A stretch of 53,558 nucleotides of DNA from NCBI GenBank assembly GCA_013375475.1, contig JABXKD010000014.1:1-53558 (forward strand). The letters are read 5' to 3'. Source of the stretch: Promethearchaeota archaeon. GTDB taxonomy: Archaea; Asgardarchaeota; Lokiarchaeia; Sigyniarchaeales; SOKP01. Below, in pieces: positions 35,441 through 44,049 of this stretch (its first letter is position 1; the number at the start of each line of letters is the position of its first letter). A model generated the notes under the pieces. That model ran no database searches. It saw only the letters and a list, made by a program, of their open reading frames with translations, and had not been told where the DNA came from. The position numbers and the translations under genes were made by a program.

Positions 35441-36838
35441 TTAAATTTCTAATGTATGTCCGCAATAAGGACAAGATTGTTTATCATTATTCTTTTCATC
35501 AATCTGGGTACCACAACTAGGACAATTTATAACGCTCGGTTTTTCAACACTTCTATTAGCGCTAAAATCGTTTCCTGATTGACTCGAGAGTTGTGGTATC
35601 TCGACTTTATTAGGTTTTGGTTCTGAAATTAAATCATTTTTTCTTTCGTAAGCATTATTATTCATTTCAGACTCATTGGATGTAGTTACTTTTTGATAGA
35701 CGAGTTTATCGCCTTCTTTTTTAATAGTATATGTCTTTCCAAAAAAACCCCCGATCCTAACTTTTTGGAGATTATCTTCATACGATTCTCCAATTGCGAT
35801 ATCAGGAGTTCCTTTAGTTTCTATGTAAGATTCTTCATTATAAAATTGCTCTGGTTCCTCAAAAGTAGGGTTTTCCACCAAATTTGTAGCAATTTCTTCC
35901 TTCTCTAAATAGTCTTCAACCGATTCAGTTACAGATTCATAAGGTTCGACAATTTCATCTTGATCGATTTTTAAGAGAATATCACACTTAGGGCATCGAA
36001 AAATGTGGGGTATTCCAATATTATTTTGTATCGTATAATTAGTCACACAGCAATTATGAAACGCAGAATTACAACTTTCACAAATCTGTAATGTATCGTT
36101 TATATCGGCACAACAGGGACAAATCTCTTCTTGGCAAAGATGACACTTCAATCCCACCTCATTTGTATTTGATGGTATTAATCTTTTAGCTAAGCGAGAA
36201 TAAAATTCATAGTCTTCCATCTTAATTTTGATCTTATCTGGTTGTTCTTCTAGTGCTTTCACTTGTTGTTTGGATTTGATTAGGTTTTTTATTATTGTTA
36301 TGAAATCTTTTTTTTCTGATAAATAAAACATTGCACCATTAGTATCGCTTGCCAAAATATTTAATTTGACATCATCTCTAAAAAACCGTTCTTCTTTTTC
36401 TGAAACTCTTATAATATCTATGAAAGTTGGTATTACTTTGATTTTAGACACTAACCCAAATAATGCTTCAGTATAATCCTCAGATAGATCGCTAGGGGTA
36501 TCAGTTATTATGATAATTCTATTATGTCTTGATTTTTTTCTTACAGTTTCTGCTATATATGAAAATATGTAAAAAAGCCCGTTTTCGAAGAACGATTGTT
36601 TTTTAGGACGAGTTTTCCAGTTTTCTTCAATGGCATTTTGAATAATTTCAGAGTCTTTCTTATCTGTTATAAATATAGGATTCCCTGCGTCTTGGAAGAT
36701 AAGTAAACCATAATGTCCTTTAATATTTGTTTTATTTCTTTCAGAAATATAGTACTTAATGGCTTTATTGACTTCTTTCTTCTTTAAAATATCCTTGGTT
36801 AAATCTAAGTAGAAAAAAATATCTTCATAGGGGCTCAT
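35441..36838 (-). CDS. vWA-like / C4HC3-finger / zinc-ribbon protein B (paralogue of A)
   Basis: 465 residues with the same order of parts as its neighbour: vWA-like domain (FYLDLTKDI; IIIITDTPS), the C-x2-C then C4HC3 finger with identical spacing (CPCC, CESC, HNCC, CPKC), an acidic linker, the short motif KVRIGGFFGK near residue 360, and a terminal zinc ribbon CPSC...CPYCG. Clear tandem duplication, yet the linkers are diverged, so the retained motif and finger are probably functional. The pair may form a heterodimer, as vWA proteins p34 and p44 do in TFIIH; that is an analogy. It is divergent from the winged-helix coiled-coil gene at 36975. Confidence 0.7.
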   Translation of the reverse strand: MSPYEDIFFYLDLTKDILKKKEVNKAIKYYISERNKTNIKGHYGLLIFQDAGNPIFITDKKDSEIIQNAIEENWKTRPKKQSFFENGLFYIFSYIAETVRKKSRHNRIIIITDTPSDLSEDYTEALFGLVSKIKVIPTFIDIIRVSEKEERFFRDDVKLNILASDTNGAMFYLSEKKDFITIIKNLIKSKQQVKALEEQPDKIKIKMEDYEFYSRLAKRLIPSNTNEVGLKCHLCQEEICPCCADINDTLQICESCNSAFHNCCVTNYTIQNNIGIPHIFRCPKCDILLKIDQDEIVEPYESVTESVEDYLEKEEIATNLVENPTFEEPEQFYNEESYIETKGTPDIAIGESYEDNLQKVRIGGFFGKTYTIKKEGDKLVYQKVTTSNESEMNNNAYERKNDLISEPKPNKVEIPQLSSQSGNDFSANRSVEKPSVINCPSCGTQIDEKNNDKQSCPYCGHTLEI

Positions 36839-36974
36839 AATAATATTTAAAACCTAACGTCTTTATAATTTAGTGTAGAGAGTTATAGTTTAAATATTTT
36901 CTTTAATCTAAAAAACTTTAAAAAATAGATATTGATATTACTTATTATTAAAAGTGAAAAGGAATGAGACCAAT

Positions 36975-38936
36975 ATGGAAGAATTATTAAAAAACATCCA
37001 ACTTTCAGATAGAGGAATCGAATTATACTTGCGATGTATTGGTCAACAACCATTATCTTCATTTGAACTATTCTCTCTTTTGCCAAATGTTTCTCAGGAA
37101 GAATTTTCTAATACTATAAAAGAGCTTGTTGAATTTGGTTTATTCGTGCCTATAAAACTTCAAGGATCAAATTTACCTTCACAATATCTAGCATTACCTC
37201 CAATTAATCCTATTTTAAATTACTATAGTAATATAAACGCTAATTTAGAAAGCATTAAAAATCAAGTACAAATACTTATATCGAATTCTCTAATCTCAAT
37301 ATTCCAAAAAAATAAGATTATTGAATTAGATACTATGTTTGAAGCTACACAAGAATTAAGGAAAGATATTGAAGAAGATGTAATAATTCAGAAACAAGAT
37401 ATTGATGACATCGTACAAGGTATAGAAAACCTGAAAGTTGTAAAAACTGTACTTGAAGATCTACGTCAATCAACAAAAAGCGTTATCCAAACTCAATTCT
37501 CGTATCTAATCAAATTAATCACTAATATAAAGAAAGATATCAACAATAAAGTCGAATCTTTAGAATTAAAAAAAACGGAGAAAGTTGTAAAAGACGCGAT
37601 CGAAGAAGTATTTAAAGAGAATTTTAATAAATTTTTAGGTGATTTTACCGCTAATTTACACAAATTAATAGAAGAAGAATTTAACAATACGATCGAATCT
37701 CTTAACAATATAATTGATTCAACTTTCCAATTTCGGAACGATTTTCAAATGGTTTTACTTAATATGTTAAACAGCAATGAGACGAAGATTAATACAATAA
37801 TTGAATTAATTAAAACAAAACGAATTAGCCTAGGAGACGATCTTAACAAATTTGAAAATGTGATTTTAGATAATTTCAAAGAAATTGTTTATAATTCTGT
37901 TGATTCTGTTGCTGCTTTAAATAATCCCATTAATACAGCCTTAGAGAGCTACTTAAAGGCAGTTATACCTTCAGAAGAGAATGATTTCTGGCAAGTAAAG
38001 AGTATCTCAAGAGTAAACGAAGAAATAATGCTTAGGATTTCCGAATCAAAACAAAAATTATTGATCATTGTTCCCAAACTTGAAGATCACATTGCTATAG
38101 ATGATTTCAAGAATATTTCAAAAAACCTTAAAATTGAAATTGCGTCTTCAGAGCCTCATACTAATAGCCATGTTAAAACAATAAAAGAACATAAAAACCT
38201 CGAGTATCGGACTCTTAAAAAAGATAATGTTATTATTTGTAAAAGCGACGATAACTATTTTCTTGTTGGAATGCTAAGAGGAGATTCGCAAAATTCGCAG
38301 GAAGATTTTATAGGATTTGCAACAAGTAATAAATTTCTGATTAAATTATTCCTTTTTGTTGTTAATGCCGTTTGGGATACTGCTAGTTCTAGTTTACATG
38401 AAACTCCAAGATCTCTCGGTATTAGTGCCCCCACAGAAGGGAAGGGAATAAAAACTTCACACCCAATTACTTCAACTCACTTTACAACACTCCAGAAAAA
38501 ACCTGTTCCCCCATCTATTGAAATTCCAGTAAGTATCAAAACTCAAGCTTCGGATGAGGTCAAAACAAACGAAAAAATCCCAAACATATCAGAAAAACTC
38601 CAGGGAAAAATTGAAAAACCTGTTAAGCCAATAGATACTAATTCAGCACCTAAGAAGACAATAGAACCCATTAAATCAGATGAAGACGCAGCAGTTCTTA
38701 TCAAGAACGCTTTTAAAGATTTAATACAAAAACTCCACAAACTTAATGGAGAAGAATTCAGTAAAGAAATGGAAACTATTGCAGATTTAATATTGGAAAA
38801 GAAGGGATTCAGCGTAACCCTACATAAGATAAGGAGTAAAATCAATCAATATAAAACTCATTTAGGCCATCTCAACGATACAGATATTAACCATATAATT
38901 GAGAGTATTGAAGAATGGGAGAATCACATATTGTAG
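36975..38936 (+). CDS. Winged-helix, coiled-coil and TrmB/PLD-like domain protein
   Basis: About 653 residues. The N-terminal ~70 form a TrmB-type winged helix (LSDRGIELYL, then a helix-turn-helix). Residues about 80-330 are almost continuous helix with heptad character. About 345-460 resemble the TrmB effector/PLD-like domain (LLIIVPKLEDHI, DDNYFLVGM). A Pro/Thr-rich linker and a final helical domain (about 580-650) follow. No membrane segment. It could be a DNA-binding or structural protein; winged helices also occur in protein-modification ligases, so DNA binding is not assured. The ATG at 36975 is used; a GTG seven codons upstream is possible. It is divergent from the vWA pair. Confidence 0.6.
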   Translation: MEELLKNIQLSDRGIELYLRCIGQQPLSSFELFSLLPNVSQEEFSNTIKELVEFGLFVPIKLQGSNLPSQYLALPPINPILNYYSNINANLESIKNQVQILISNSLISIFQKNKIIELDTMFEATQELRKDIEEDVIIQKQDIDDIVQGIENLKVVKTVLEDLRQSTKSVIQTQFSYLIKLITNIKKDINNKVESLELKKTEKVVKDAIEEVFKENFNKFLGDFTANLHKLIEEEFNNTIESLNNIIDSTFQFRNDFQMVLLNMLNSNETKINTIIELIKTKRISLGDDLNKFENVILDNFKEIVYNSVDSVAALNNPINTALESYLKAVIPSEENDFWQVKSISRVNEEIMLRISESKQKLLIIVPKLEDHIAIDDFKNISKNLKIEIASSEPHTNSHVKTIKEHKNLEYRTLKKDNVIICKSDDNYFLVGMLRGDSQNSQEDFIGFATSNKFLIKLFLFVVNAVWDTASSSLHETPRSLGISAPTEGKGIKTSHPITSTHFTTLQKKPVPPSIEIPVSIKTQASDEVKTNEKIPNISEKLQGKIEKPVKPIDTNSAPKKTIEPIKSDEDAAVLIKNAFKDLIQKLHKLNGEEFSKEMETIADLILEKKGFSVTLHKIRSKINQYKTHLGHLNDTDINHIIESIEEWENHIL

Positions 38937-38988
38937 AAAATTTAACATTAATTTTTTTAATAATTTGATTATATTCCTATATCCTCAT

Positions 38989-39768
38989 TTATACTTCTTT
39001 CCTTCTTTTTGCAAGTAAATTAAGTATAAACGAATGTAAGAGTACCCATCCAAATAAAAGAATAAACAACATTAAAAAAATAATTGAAACCGTAAGAGAC
39101 ACTAAAGGTGTCGGATTCAAGATTCCAATAAGACCGAATATGGGGGATAAGGGAGCAAATAATATAAATATAACATATACAATTTTACTTTTTTCACCAA
39201 ATTTAATATGAGTAGTGATATTTAACCACCCAATAAAGATTAAAAGGAAAGGTACAAAATAATAGGAAAAGTCTAAGAAAGGGTAATTCAAACCACCCAA
39301 TGCAAATGCGTGGAAATAGTTGCTATAAAAGTAACCGATCATTAGAAGACAACTTACTGGCGTTGGTACTCCTGTATAACCAGGATCTGCTATAATATTA
39401 AACCTTGCTAACCTCAAAATCGCGCCTAACGCAAAGCAGATACTTCCGATTACAAGAAAATAATCGTAAATTGTCCCAGTTTTAAATGCCTGAAAAGTTA
39501 AAACCGCTGGTACTATACCAAATGTAAGTGAATCGCTTAAAGAATCAAGTTCTTTTCCTATTTCGTTTACCGTTCCAGTTTTCCTCGCGATATATCCATC
39601 TATTAAATCAGTCCCTAATGTGATTGAGATTAAAAAAAAACCTAAAGATACAGCATCTCGGGCTCCAAATGAACCACATATCAACGCGATTATACCGATT
39701 GTGGTCCCTGTTAGCGTCACATAATCCTTTATTTTTAATAAACTGGGTATCGTTGATTTAGTTGACAT
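38989..39768 (-). CDS. CDP-alcohol phosphatidyltransferase (PssA / archaetidylserine synthase-like)
   Basis: 259-residue membrane enzyme that swaps CMP on a CDP-lipid for an alcohol such as serine. The exact family motif D-G-x2-A-R-x8-G-x3-D-x3-D is present as DGYIAR...GKELDSLSD, with the metal-binding aspartates. Six or more membrane helices. Length and the segment FGIVPAVL after the motif fit the PssA branch, so the product is probably archaetidylserine, but inositol- or glycerol-transferring relatives share the motif. It lies among lipid- and membrane-associated domain proteins. Confidence 0.85.
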   Translation of the reverse strand: MSTKSTIPSLLKIKDYVTLTGTTIGIIALICGSFGARDAVSLGFFLISITLGTDLIDGYIARKTGTVNEIGKELDSLSDSLTFGIVPAVLTFQAFKTGTIYDYFLVIGSICFALGAILRLARFNIIADPGYTGVPTPVSCLLMIGYFYSNYFHAFALGGLNYPFLDFSYYFVPFLLIFIGWLNITTHIKFGEKSKIVYVIFILFAPLSPIFGLIGILNPTPLVSLTVSIIFLMLFILLFGWVLLHSFILNLLAKRRKEV

Positions 39769-39903
39769 TTTTTTCCCACTTCCTTGATATACTATAATTA
39801 AAATCTTAGTTTAATTAAAACATTTCTTTATACTGTATGTAGAATTTCCAAGCTATCCTTACATTTATTAGACTAAATTGATTATTGATGATTAAAACAT
39901 AAT

Positions 39904-39916
39904 TAAAATATAAAAT
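39904..39916 (+). promoter_or_regulatory. TATA-like element, probably leaderless
   Basis: An AAAATATAAAATT stretch is centred about 23 bases before the ATG at 39933 with no ribosome binding site between, fitting a leaderless transcript. Confidence 0.4.
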
Positions 39917-39932
39917 TATTATAGTTGATTTT

Positions 39933-40712
39933 ATGAATTGTCCGAATTGTGGGGATCCCGTTGATGGTGAATCCCAAAAATTCTGCGAAAAATGCGGCAC
40001 AGATTTACGATCAGTTAAACAAGCGGTTAAAAAGGATGAAAAAATTAGCTTAACCTCTCCTCCAAGTCAACATCCTATAGAAAACAGTGATCTTTTTGAT
40101 TTAAACAGAAACTATTACGTAATTAAAGAACGCATGTGGGATATGGGTTACGGCGATATTATGGATGAAGAAGGTAAACTTATTGGTCGTATGAATCGTA
40201 TATTATTTAGCATAAGAAGACGAGTGGAACTTCAAGAATTGGATGGCACTGTCGTTGCCACTATTCACAGTAAGATAGTTTCCGCGCGTGGTGCTCAAGA
40301 TTTAAAGACGCCAGACGGGGAACTAATAGCTAGAATCAAAAAGAAAATACTAACCTTCTTTAAATCTAAGTTTTATTTGGAAGACCCGCTCGGTACGCGT
40401 TGGTTTGAAGCCGACGGAGACTTTTTTGGCTGGTCGTTTAAAATCTACGATTTAACTACGGGAAAATTAGTAGCAGAAATAGATAAAGCTGATCGGTGGA
40501 GAGATGTCTTCCTCGGGGGAATTTTTGACTTTGCTGATAGATATGCTCTAAGAATTTTAGATAATGAAACTGACAGAAGGATTTTATTAGGTTTTGTTTT
40601 GTCTATTGATAATGTGATGCACGATGCTAGCGGTGGCAGGGGAATGATGGGCGTTCCTTTTGGTCGTGGAAGACGTCCTGGTCCATTTGGAGTTCTTGGT
40701 CGTCGAATGTGA
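39933..40712 (+). CDS. Zinc ribbon plus LURP-one-related (LOR) domain protein
   Basis: 259 residues. Residues 1-25 are a zinc ribbon (CPNCG ... CEKCG); residues about 55-230 form a LURP-one-related domain, the Tubby/phospholipid-scramblase-like beta barrel. Its recurring pattern is visible: YYVIKERMW, GKLIGRMNR, ATIHSKI, GELIARIKKK, FYLEDPLG, FKIYDL, AEIDK. A Gly/Arg/Pro-rich tail follows. In eukaryotes the fold binds phosphoinositides or scrambles lipids; here the role is unknown. No membrane helix is evident. A second LOR gene lies at 41438, with a PH-like gene between on the other strand. Confidence 0.82.
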   Translation: MNCPNCGDPVDGESQKFCEKCGTDLRSVKQAVKKDEKISLTSPPSQHPIENSDLFDLNRNYYVIKERMWDMGYGDIMDEEGKLIGRMNRILFSIRRRVELQELDGTVVATIHSKIVSARGAQDLKTPDGELIARIKKKILTFFKSKFYLEDPLGTRWFEADGDFFGWSFKIYDLTTGKLVAEIDKADRWRDVFLGGIFDFADRYALRILDNETDRRILLGFVLSIDNVMHDASGGRGMMGVPFGRGRRPGPFGVLGRRM

Positions 40713-40765
40713 TTAGGATATTCTAAAGATTTTTTTTTGTTTGCCAGTCATATAAATCTTTTTAT

Positions 40766-41212
40766 TTATATTTTATTTCCACAATTTCTACAGAATTTCC
40801 AACTCGGATCGAATTCTTCTCCACAATAACTACAAATATTAGGATCCTGCTCTATTTTAGAAACATTAGTGCTTGGGGACATATTTTTTCTATTGTTTGA
40901 GAGTATGGTTGTCGAATTTATCAATCCATTTAAATGTATACTCCCTTCTTTTCCTATATTTTTTGCATTAGCTGTCGTTATTGAGAATAAATGACCATCT
41001 CTGGTCTCAATTTTTACGATATAAATTCCCTGGACTAATTCATTGTGAGATTTTTTAATATGAGTTAACGGAATCACGAAACCTTCTTTGAAATCGTCAA
41101 CTGAAGTCCCCAATTCGGTAAGGCTTATTTTTGATTTTTTCATAAGTGATAGTTCTTTGTCTGTTAGAATTATCTTCCCTGAATCCATTTTATATTTCCA
41201 ATCTCTTTCCAC
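40766..41212 (-). CDS. PH-like (GRAM/bPH) domain with C-terminal zinc ribbon
   Basis: 148 residues. Residues about 8-85 show the strand pattern of a PH-like barrel: KIILTDKELSL, VIPLTHIKK, IYIVKIETRDGHLFSI, then a helix with NAKNIGKEG. This is the usual layout of GRAM and bacterial PH domains. A variable linker leads to a zinc ribbon CSYCG...CRNCG at the end. It might target a membrane lipid or a protein partner. It lies between two LOR genes. No other family is suggested. Confidence 0.62.
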   Translation of the reverse strand: MERDWKYKMDSGKIILTDKELSLMKKSKISLTELGTSVDDFKEGFVIPLTHIKKSHNELVQGIYIVKIETRDGHLFSITTANAKNIGKEGSIHLNGLINSTTILSNNRKNMSPSTNVSKIEQDPNICSYCGEEFDPSWKFCRNCGNKI

Positions 41213-41377
41213 TTCGCCTTCACAGAAATACCCGTCTGTGTTATAAACTAAGGTTATGATGATTTACCTCTATACAGTGATTATTTATTAAGAAGTTTAG
41301 TTGGTTTGTTATATTATTTGTAGATTCTCCTATTTATAAATTCTATTTAGTCCAATTTTTATAAAGAGCAAAAATAT

Positions 41378-41394
41378 TTAAAGTCGAACTTTAA
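41378..41394. repeat. 7-bp inverted repeat upstream of second LOR gene
   Basis: TTAAAGT, spacer CGA, ACTTTAA. It overlaps a TATA-like AATATTTAAA about 60 bases before the ATG at 41438, so a bound regulator would block the promoter. Could be chance in AT-rich DNA. Confidence 0.3.
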
Positions 41395-41437
41395 TATTAA
41401 ATTTAAAAATTTAAAATAAAGAATAAGAGAGAAAATT

Positions 41438-41977
41438 ATGTCACTTCAAAAAACACGTGAGTTCATGTTAAATGAAAAAATGATTTCTTTAACAGATAAA
41501 GGTGAAATCAAGAACTTAGAGGGCGAGTTACTTGGCACATTTCGTGGAAATTTAATTAAGATTGGTAATACCTACCGTATAAGAGATCTTAACGATGTTC
41601 CCATATTAACGATTCATGAAAAGATAATCTCTCTTCGCTCAACTTATACATTTTATAGAGGTGGAGAGCAAGAGGACGATAAATTCATTGGGAAACTGAA
41701 ACAAAAAATTGTGGCATTTCCAGCTAAATATTGGTTTGAGGATCCTAATGAGAATAAAGTTTTCACGATGAAAGGAAATGTCATGACGCTTAAATTCAGG
41801 ATTTTTAAAGATGGCCAGGAAGTTGCCGAAATACGAAAAAAATTATGGAAAAGTCTTTTAAAGAATACATTTGGAATAAAAATGTCTCCAGACCTTGATG
41901 ACGATTCCGCAATGCTCATTCTTGGTATAGTCATTATGCTCCACCACGAAAAAGAGGAAAATCGGAAAAGACATTAA
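41438..41977 (+). CDS. LURP-one-related (LOR) domain protein
   Basis: 179 residues, a stand-alone LOR barrel without the zinc ribbon of its neighbour. EFMLNEKMISLTDKG, GELLGTFRG, LTIHEKIISLR, KFIGKLKQK, YWFEDPNENKVF, FRIFKDGQEVAEI give the repeated strand pattern. The last helix, MLILGIVIMLHH, corresponds to the buried C-terminal helix of the fold, which is lipid-modified or membrane-inserted in scramblases. Paralogue of the gene at 39933; a single PH-like gene separates them. A strong T tract follows the stop. Confidence 0.82.
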   Translation: MSLQKTREFMLNEKMISLTDKGEIKNLEGELLGTFRGNLIKIGNTYRIRDLNDVPILTIHEKIISLRSTYTFYRGGEQEDDKFIGKLKQKIVAFPAKYWFEDPNENKVFTMKGNVMTLKFRIFKDGQEVAEIRKKLWKSLLKNTFGIKMSPDLDDDSAMLILGIVIMLHHEKEENRKRH

Positions 41978-42005
41978 GAATCAAAAGTTTAGTTTGGTAC
42001 TAATT

Positions 42006-42030
42006 ATTTTTTTTTTTCTATTTTTTTTTT
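42006..42030 (+). terminator. Poly-T transcription end
   Basis: Two T runs of about 10 or more bases separated by CTA lie just after the LOR gene at 41438. Confidence 0.55.
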
Positions 42031-42180
42031 AACTGATATTTTTAATGACAGTAAGTAAGTTTTTAAATAGATTTTAATATTGGAAATTTTATATTTTGGT
42101 AGAAGACTATTTTAGTTAAATTAAACCCTAGTTAAATATAAAACCTAAATACTGGTTCAAACATAAAAGTGTGTAGATAT

Positions 42181-43077
42181 ATGACTGAAAGCTACGAAGA
42201 GTTCATAGTATATGACCTTGAAAACACAGGAGAACGAAAAAAGTTAAATGTTAAACCCGAAGAGCTTCAGAATTATTTAAGTCCAGAACAAGTGTTAATT
42301 ATTATAAGAGAAGACCTCAGAAGAATATTTATTTGGAAGGGGTCGAAATCTCCTGTAAGGAAGAGATTTATTAGCTCTAGAGTAGCACAAGAGTTACAAC
42401 GGGACTTAATTCAGGACTCTCGTTATCATAGGTGTAAAATTATCTCCATTGATCAAGGAGATGAGTTACAAGAATTCTTACACGCCTTCAGGTTGGAATC
42501 TATGGAAGTAACTGAAAAACTTCCCGATATGCGATACATCAGAAACATTGAAAGAGACCGTCTTTTAGAAGTAGAACGCCTTGCAAAAGAACAAAAAGTA
42601 GGAGTACAAAAGGATGATGAGGAATATTATTCTCCAGGCTTAGAGGCTGATGATGTAGTTATTTCTTCGTTTACGAGAGATACACCAACAAGGAAAAAGA
42701 AAGGAACAGCAGAACTAACTGATTTGCTCTCAGAAGAAGATAAAAATCGAATTAAAGAAAAAATATTAAATATAAGCGTTCCAAAAAGCTTAGAACGTCA
42801 AAACTTAATTCTTGGGCATAAATTATATGGAGCAGTTTCAAAAGTAACGGATGTGTTTGGAAAAAATGTTGAGGATATAGTTTGGGAAGAAGTAAAAAAG
42901 CTTCCTAGAGGAGTAATGGAATTGGATGATAATGTGTTTAGAGTTTATTTTGATGACAAAAAAGGAATAGTTGAGGCAGTAGAAGTTTTAAAGAAAGGAG
43001 TTAAACCACCCAAAGGCGATGTTGAGAAACCTAATCCTACATCTGGTAGAAACTTACCAAAAATTCCAAGTAAGTAA
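42181..43077 (+). CDS. Gelsolin-like domain protein
   Basis: About 298 residues. Residues about 30-110 form one gelsolin repeat: LSPEQVLIIIRED, RRIFIWKGSKSP, a long helix with RVAQELQRDL, KIISIDQGDELQEFLHAF. The WKG and the late acidic residue-plus-F pattern are characteristic of gelsolin/villin actin-binding modules, known in Asgard archaea to act on actin filaments. After a charged linker (about 110-185) the C-terminal part (190-280) is a separate alpha/beta domain without a recognised family. The ATG at 42181 is chosen over a GTG four codons upstream. A single-repeat form would more likely bind monomers or cap filaments than sever them. Confidence 0.8.
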   Translation: MTESYEEFIVYDLENTGERKKLNVKPEELQNYLSPEQVLIIIREDLRRIFIWKGSKSPVRKRFISSRVAQELQRDLIQDSRYHRCKIISIDQGDELQEFLHAFRLESMEVTEKLPDMRYIRNIERDRLLEVERLAKEQKVGVQKDDEEYYSPGLEADDVVISSFTRDTPTRKKKGTAELTDLLSEEDKNRIKEKILNISVPKSLERQNLILGHKLYGAVSKVTDVFGKNVEDIVWEEVKKLPRGVMELDDNVFRVYFDDKKGIVEAVEVLKKGVKPPKGDVEKPNPTSGRNLPKIPSK

Positions 43078-43116
43078 AGATTAACTTTTAGACGGTAGTA
43101 TTTATTATTTTAAGTT

Positions 43117-43800
43117 TTAAGCCTCGTCGTCGGGTTCAATTTCTTCCAAAACTTCTTCTTCTTCGGAATCTTCTTCTCCTTCAGCTTCTTCCTCGCTCTC
43201 GCTAAATTCAATTGTTTTTGGTTCTACTTCATCAGGTTCTGATGGCTTTTCAATAGGTTCTCTGTATTCCGCTTCAATTTTTTCAGGTATATTTTTCTTC
43301 TTGATTTTTTTTAAACCTTCTATTGCTTCCTTCCGCACTATTGGGCTTTTATCCTTCAAAGCTTTGGCTAATATATCCAACGAGTGGGGGTGATGATAAT
43401 CTCCTAATTCATCAGCAGCCTCTTTACGAACTAATTCATCGGAATCGTTCATTAAAATGTAAGCAAAAACGCCTAGAACTTCTGCTTCTCCTAAATCTCC
43501 TAAGGTGTCAACAGCATCCTTTCTAACGCCAGGATCAGGATCAGTTAATGCTGTATTGGCCAATTCTTTTAAAGTCCTATCGGAATATCCTAATGGCCTT
43601 ATAGAACTTAAATCCACTCCGCAGAATTTACAAAAATTATGACCAATTTTAATTACTTTACCACACGAAGGGCAAATACGCTGAGTATCAAAATTAATAC
43701 CATCTTTTGCAAAACTCGTGGGAGCTGGCTCATGTTCAGGCTCTCTATTTACCCTATAAGGATTTTTCCCTTGATTTGGATTATGTTTATTGTATCCCAT
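43117..43800 (-). CDS. Zinc ribbon, HEAT-repeat and acidic-tail protein
   Basis: 227 residues. A Pro/Asn-rich N terminus leads to a zinc ribbon CPSCG...CKFCG (about 43-60), then about three HEAT repeats (70-165) of the PBS-lyase type with D-P-x-V-R-K-x-A and D-E-L-V-R-K-E-A turns. The last ~60 residues are almost only Glu, Asp, Ser and Pro. HEAT repeats bind partner proteins; the acidic tail may bind basic proteins or mimic nucleic acid. It converges on the gelsolin-like gene with only 39 bases between. Confidence 0.8.
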   Translation of the reverse strand: MGYNKHNPNQGKNPYRVNREPEHEPAPTSFAKDGINFDTQRICPSCGKVIKIGHNFCKFCGVDLSSIRPLGYSDRTLKELANTALTDPDPGVRKDAVDTLGDLGEAEVLGVFAYILMNDSDELVRKEAADELGDYHHPHSLDILAKALKDKSPIVRKEAIEGLKKIKKKNIPEKIEAEYREPIEKPSEPDEVEPKTIEFSESEEEAEGEEDSEEEEVLEEIEPDDEA

Positions 43801-44029
43801 TTTTTATACTCTTTTTTTTATTTCTCTATATTGCTTCTTTTAACTTAAGATTATAATAGAATTTAGTTTTAATTAACTTAATGTAGACCAATTTTTTATA
43901 ATTTTTCAATAAAATTATTTATCCATCGATTGATAGGATACTTTCTTTTCTTAAAAGAATCGACATTCTGAAAGAAAAAATAATTTTGATTAAAAAAAAA
44001 TTAAATATTCGTATAAAAAATAAATAGGT

Positions 44030-44038
44030 AAAAAAAAA
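44030..44038 (-). terminator. Poly-T (minus strand) end after aldolase
   Basis: An A run on the plus strand, hence T on the coding strand, lies about 12 bases after the aldolase stop; a second run lies at about 43992-44000. Confidence 0.45.
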
Positions 44039-44049
44039 TTTGTTTTTTG

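Noticed and set aside
33931..36838. Direct orthologues of TFIIH p44 and p34
   Set aside because: Only the domain order is similar; the finger spacing is PHD-like, a terminal zinc ribbon is added, and no other TFIIH-like gene is nearby.
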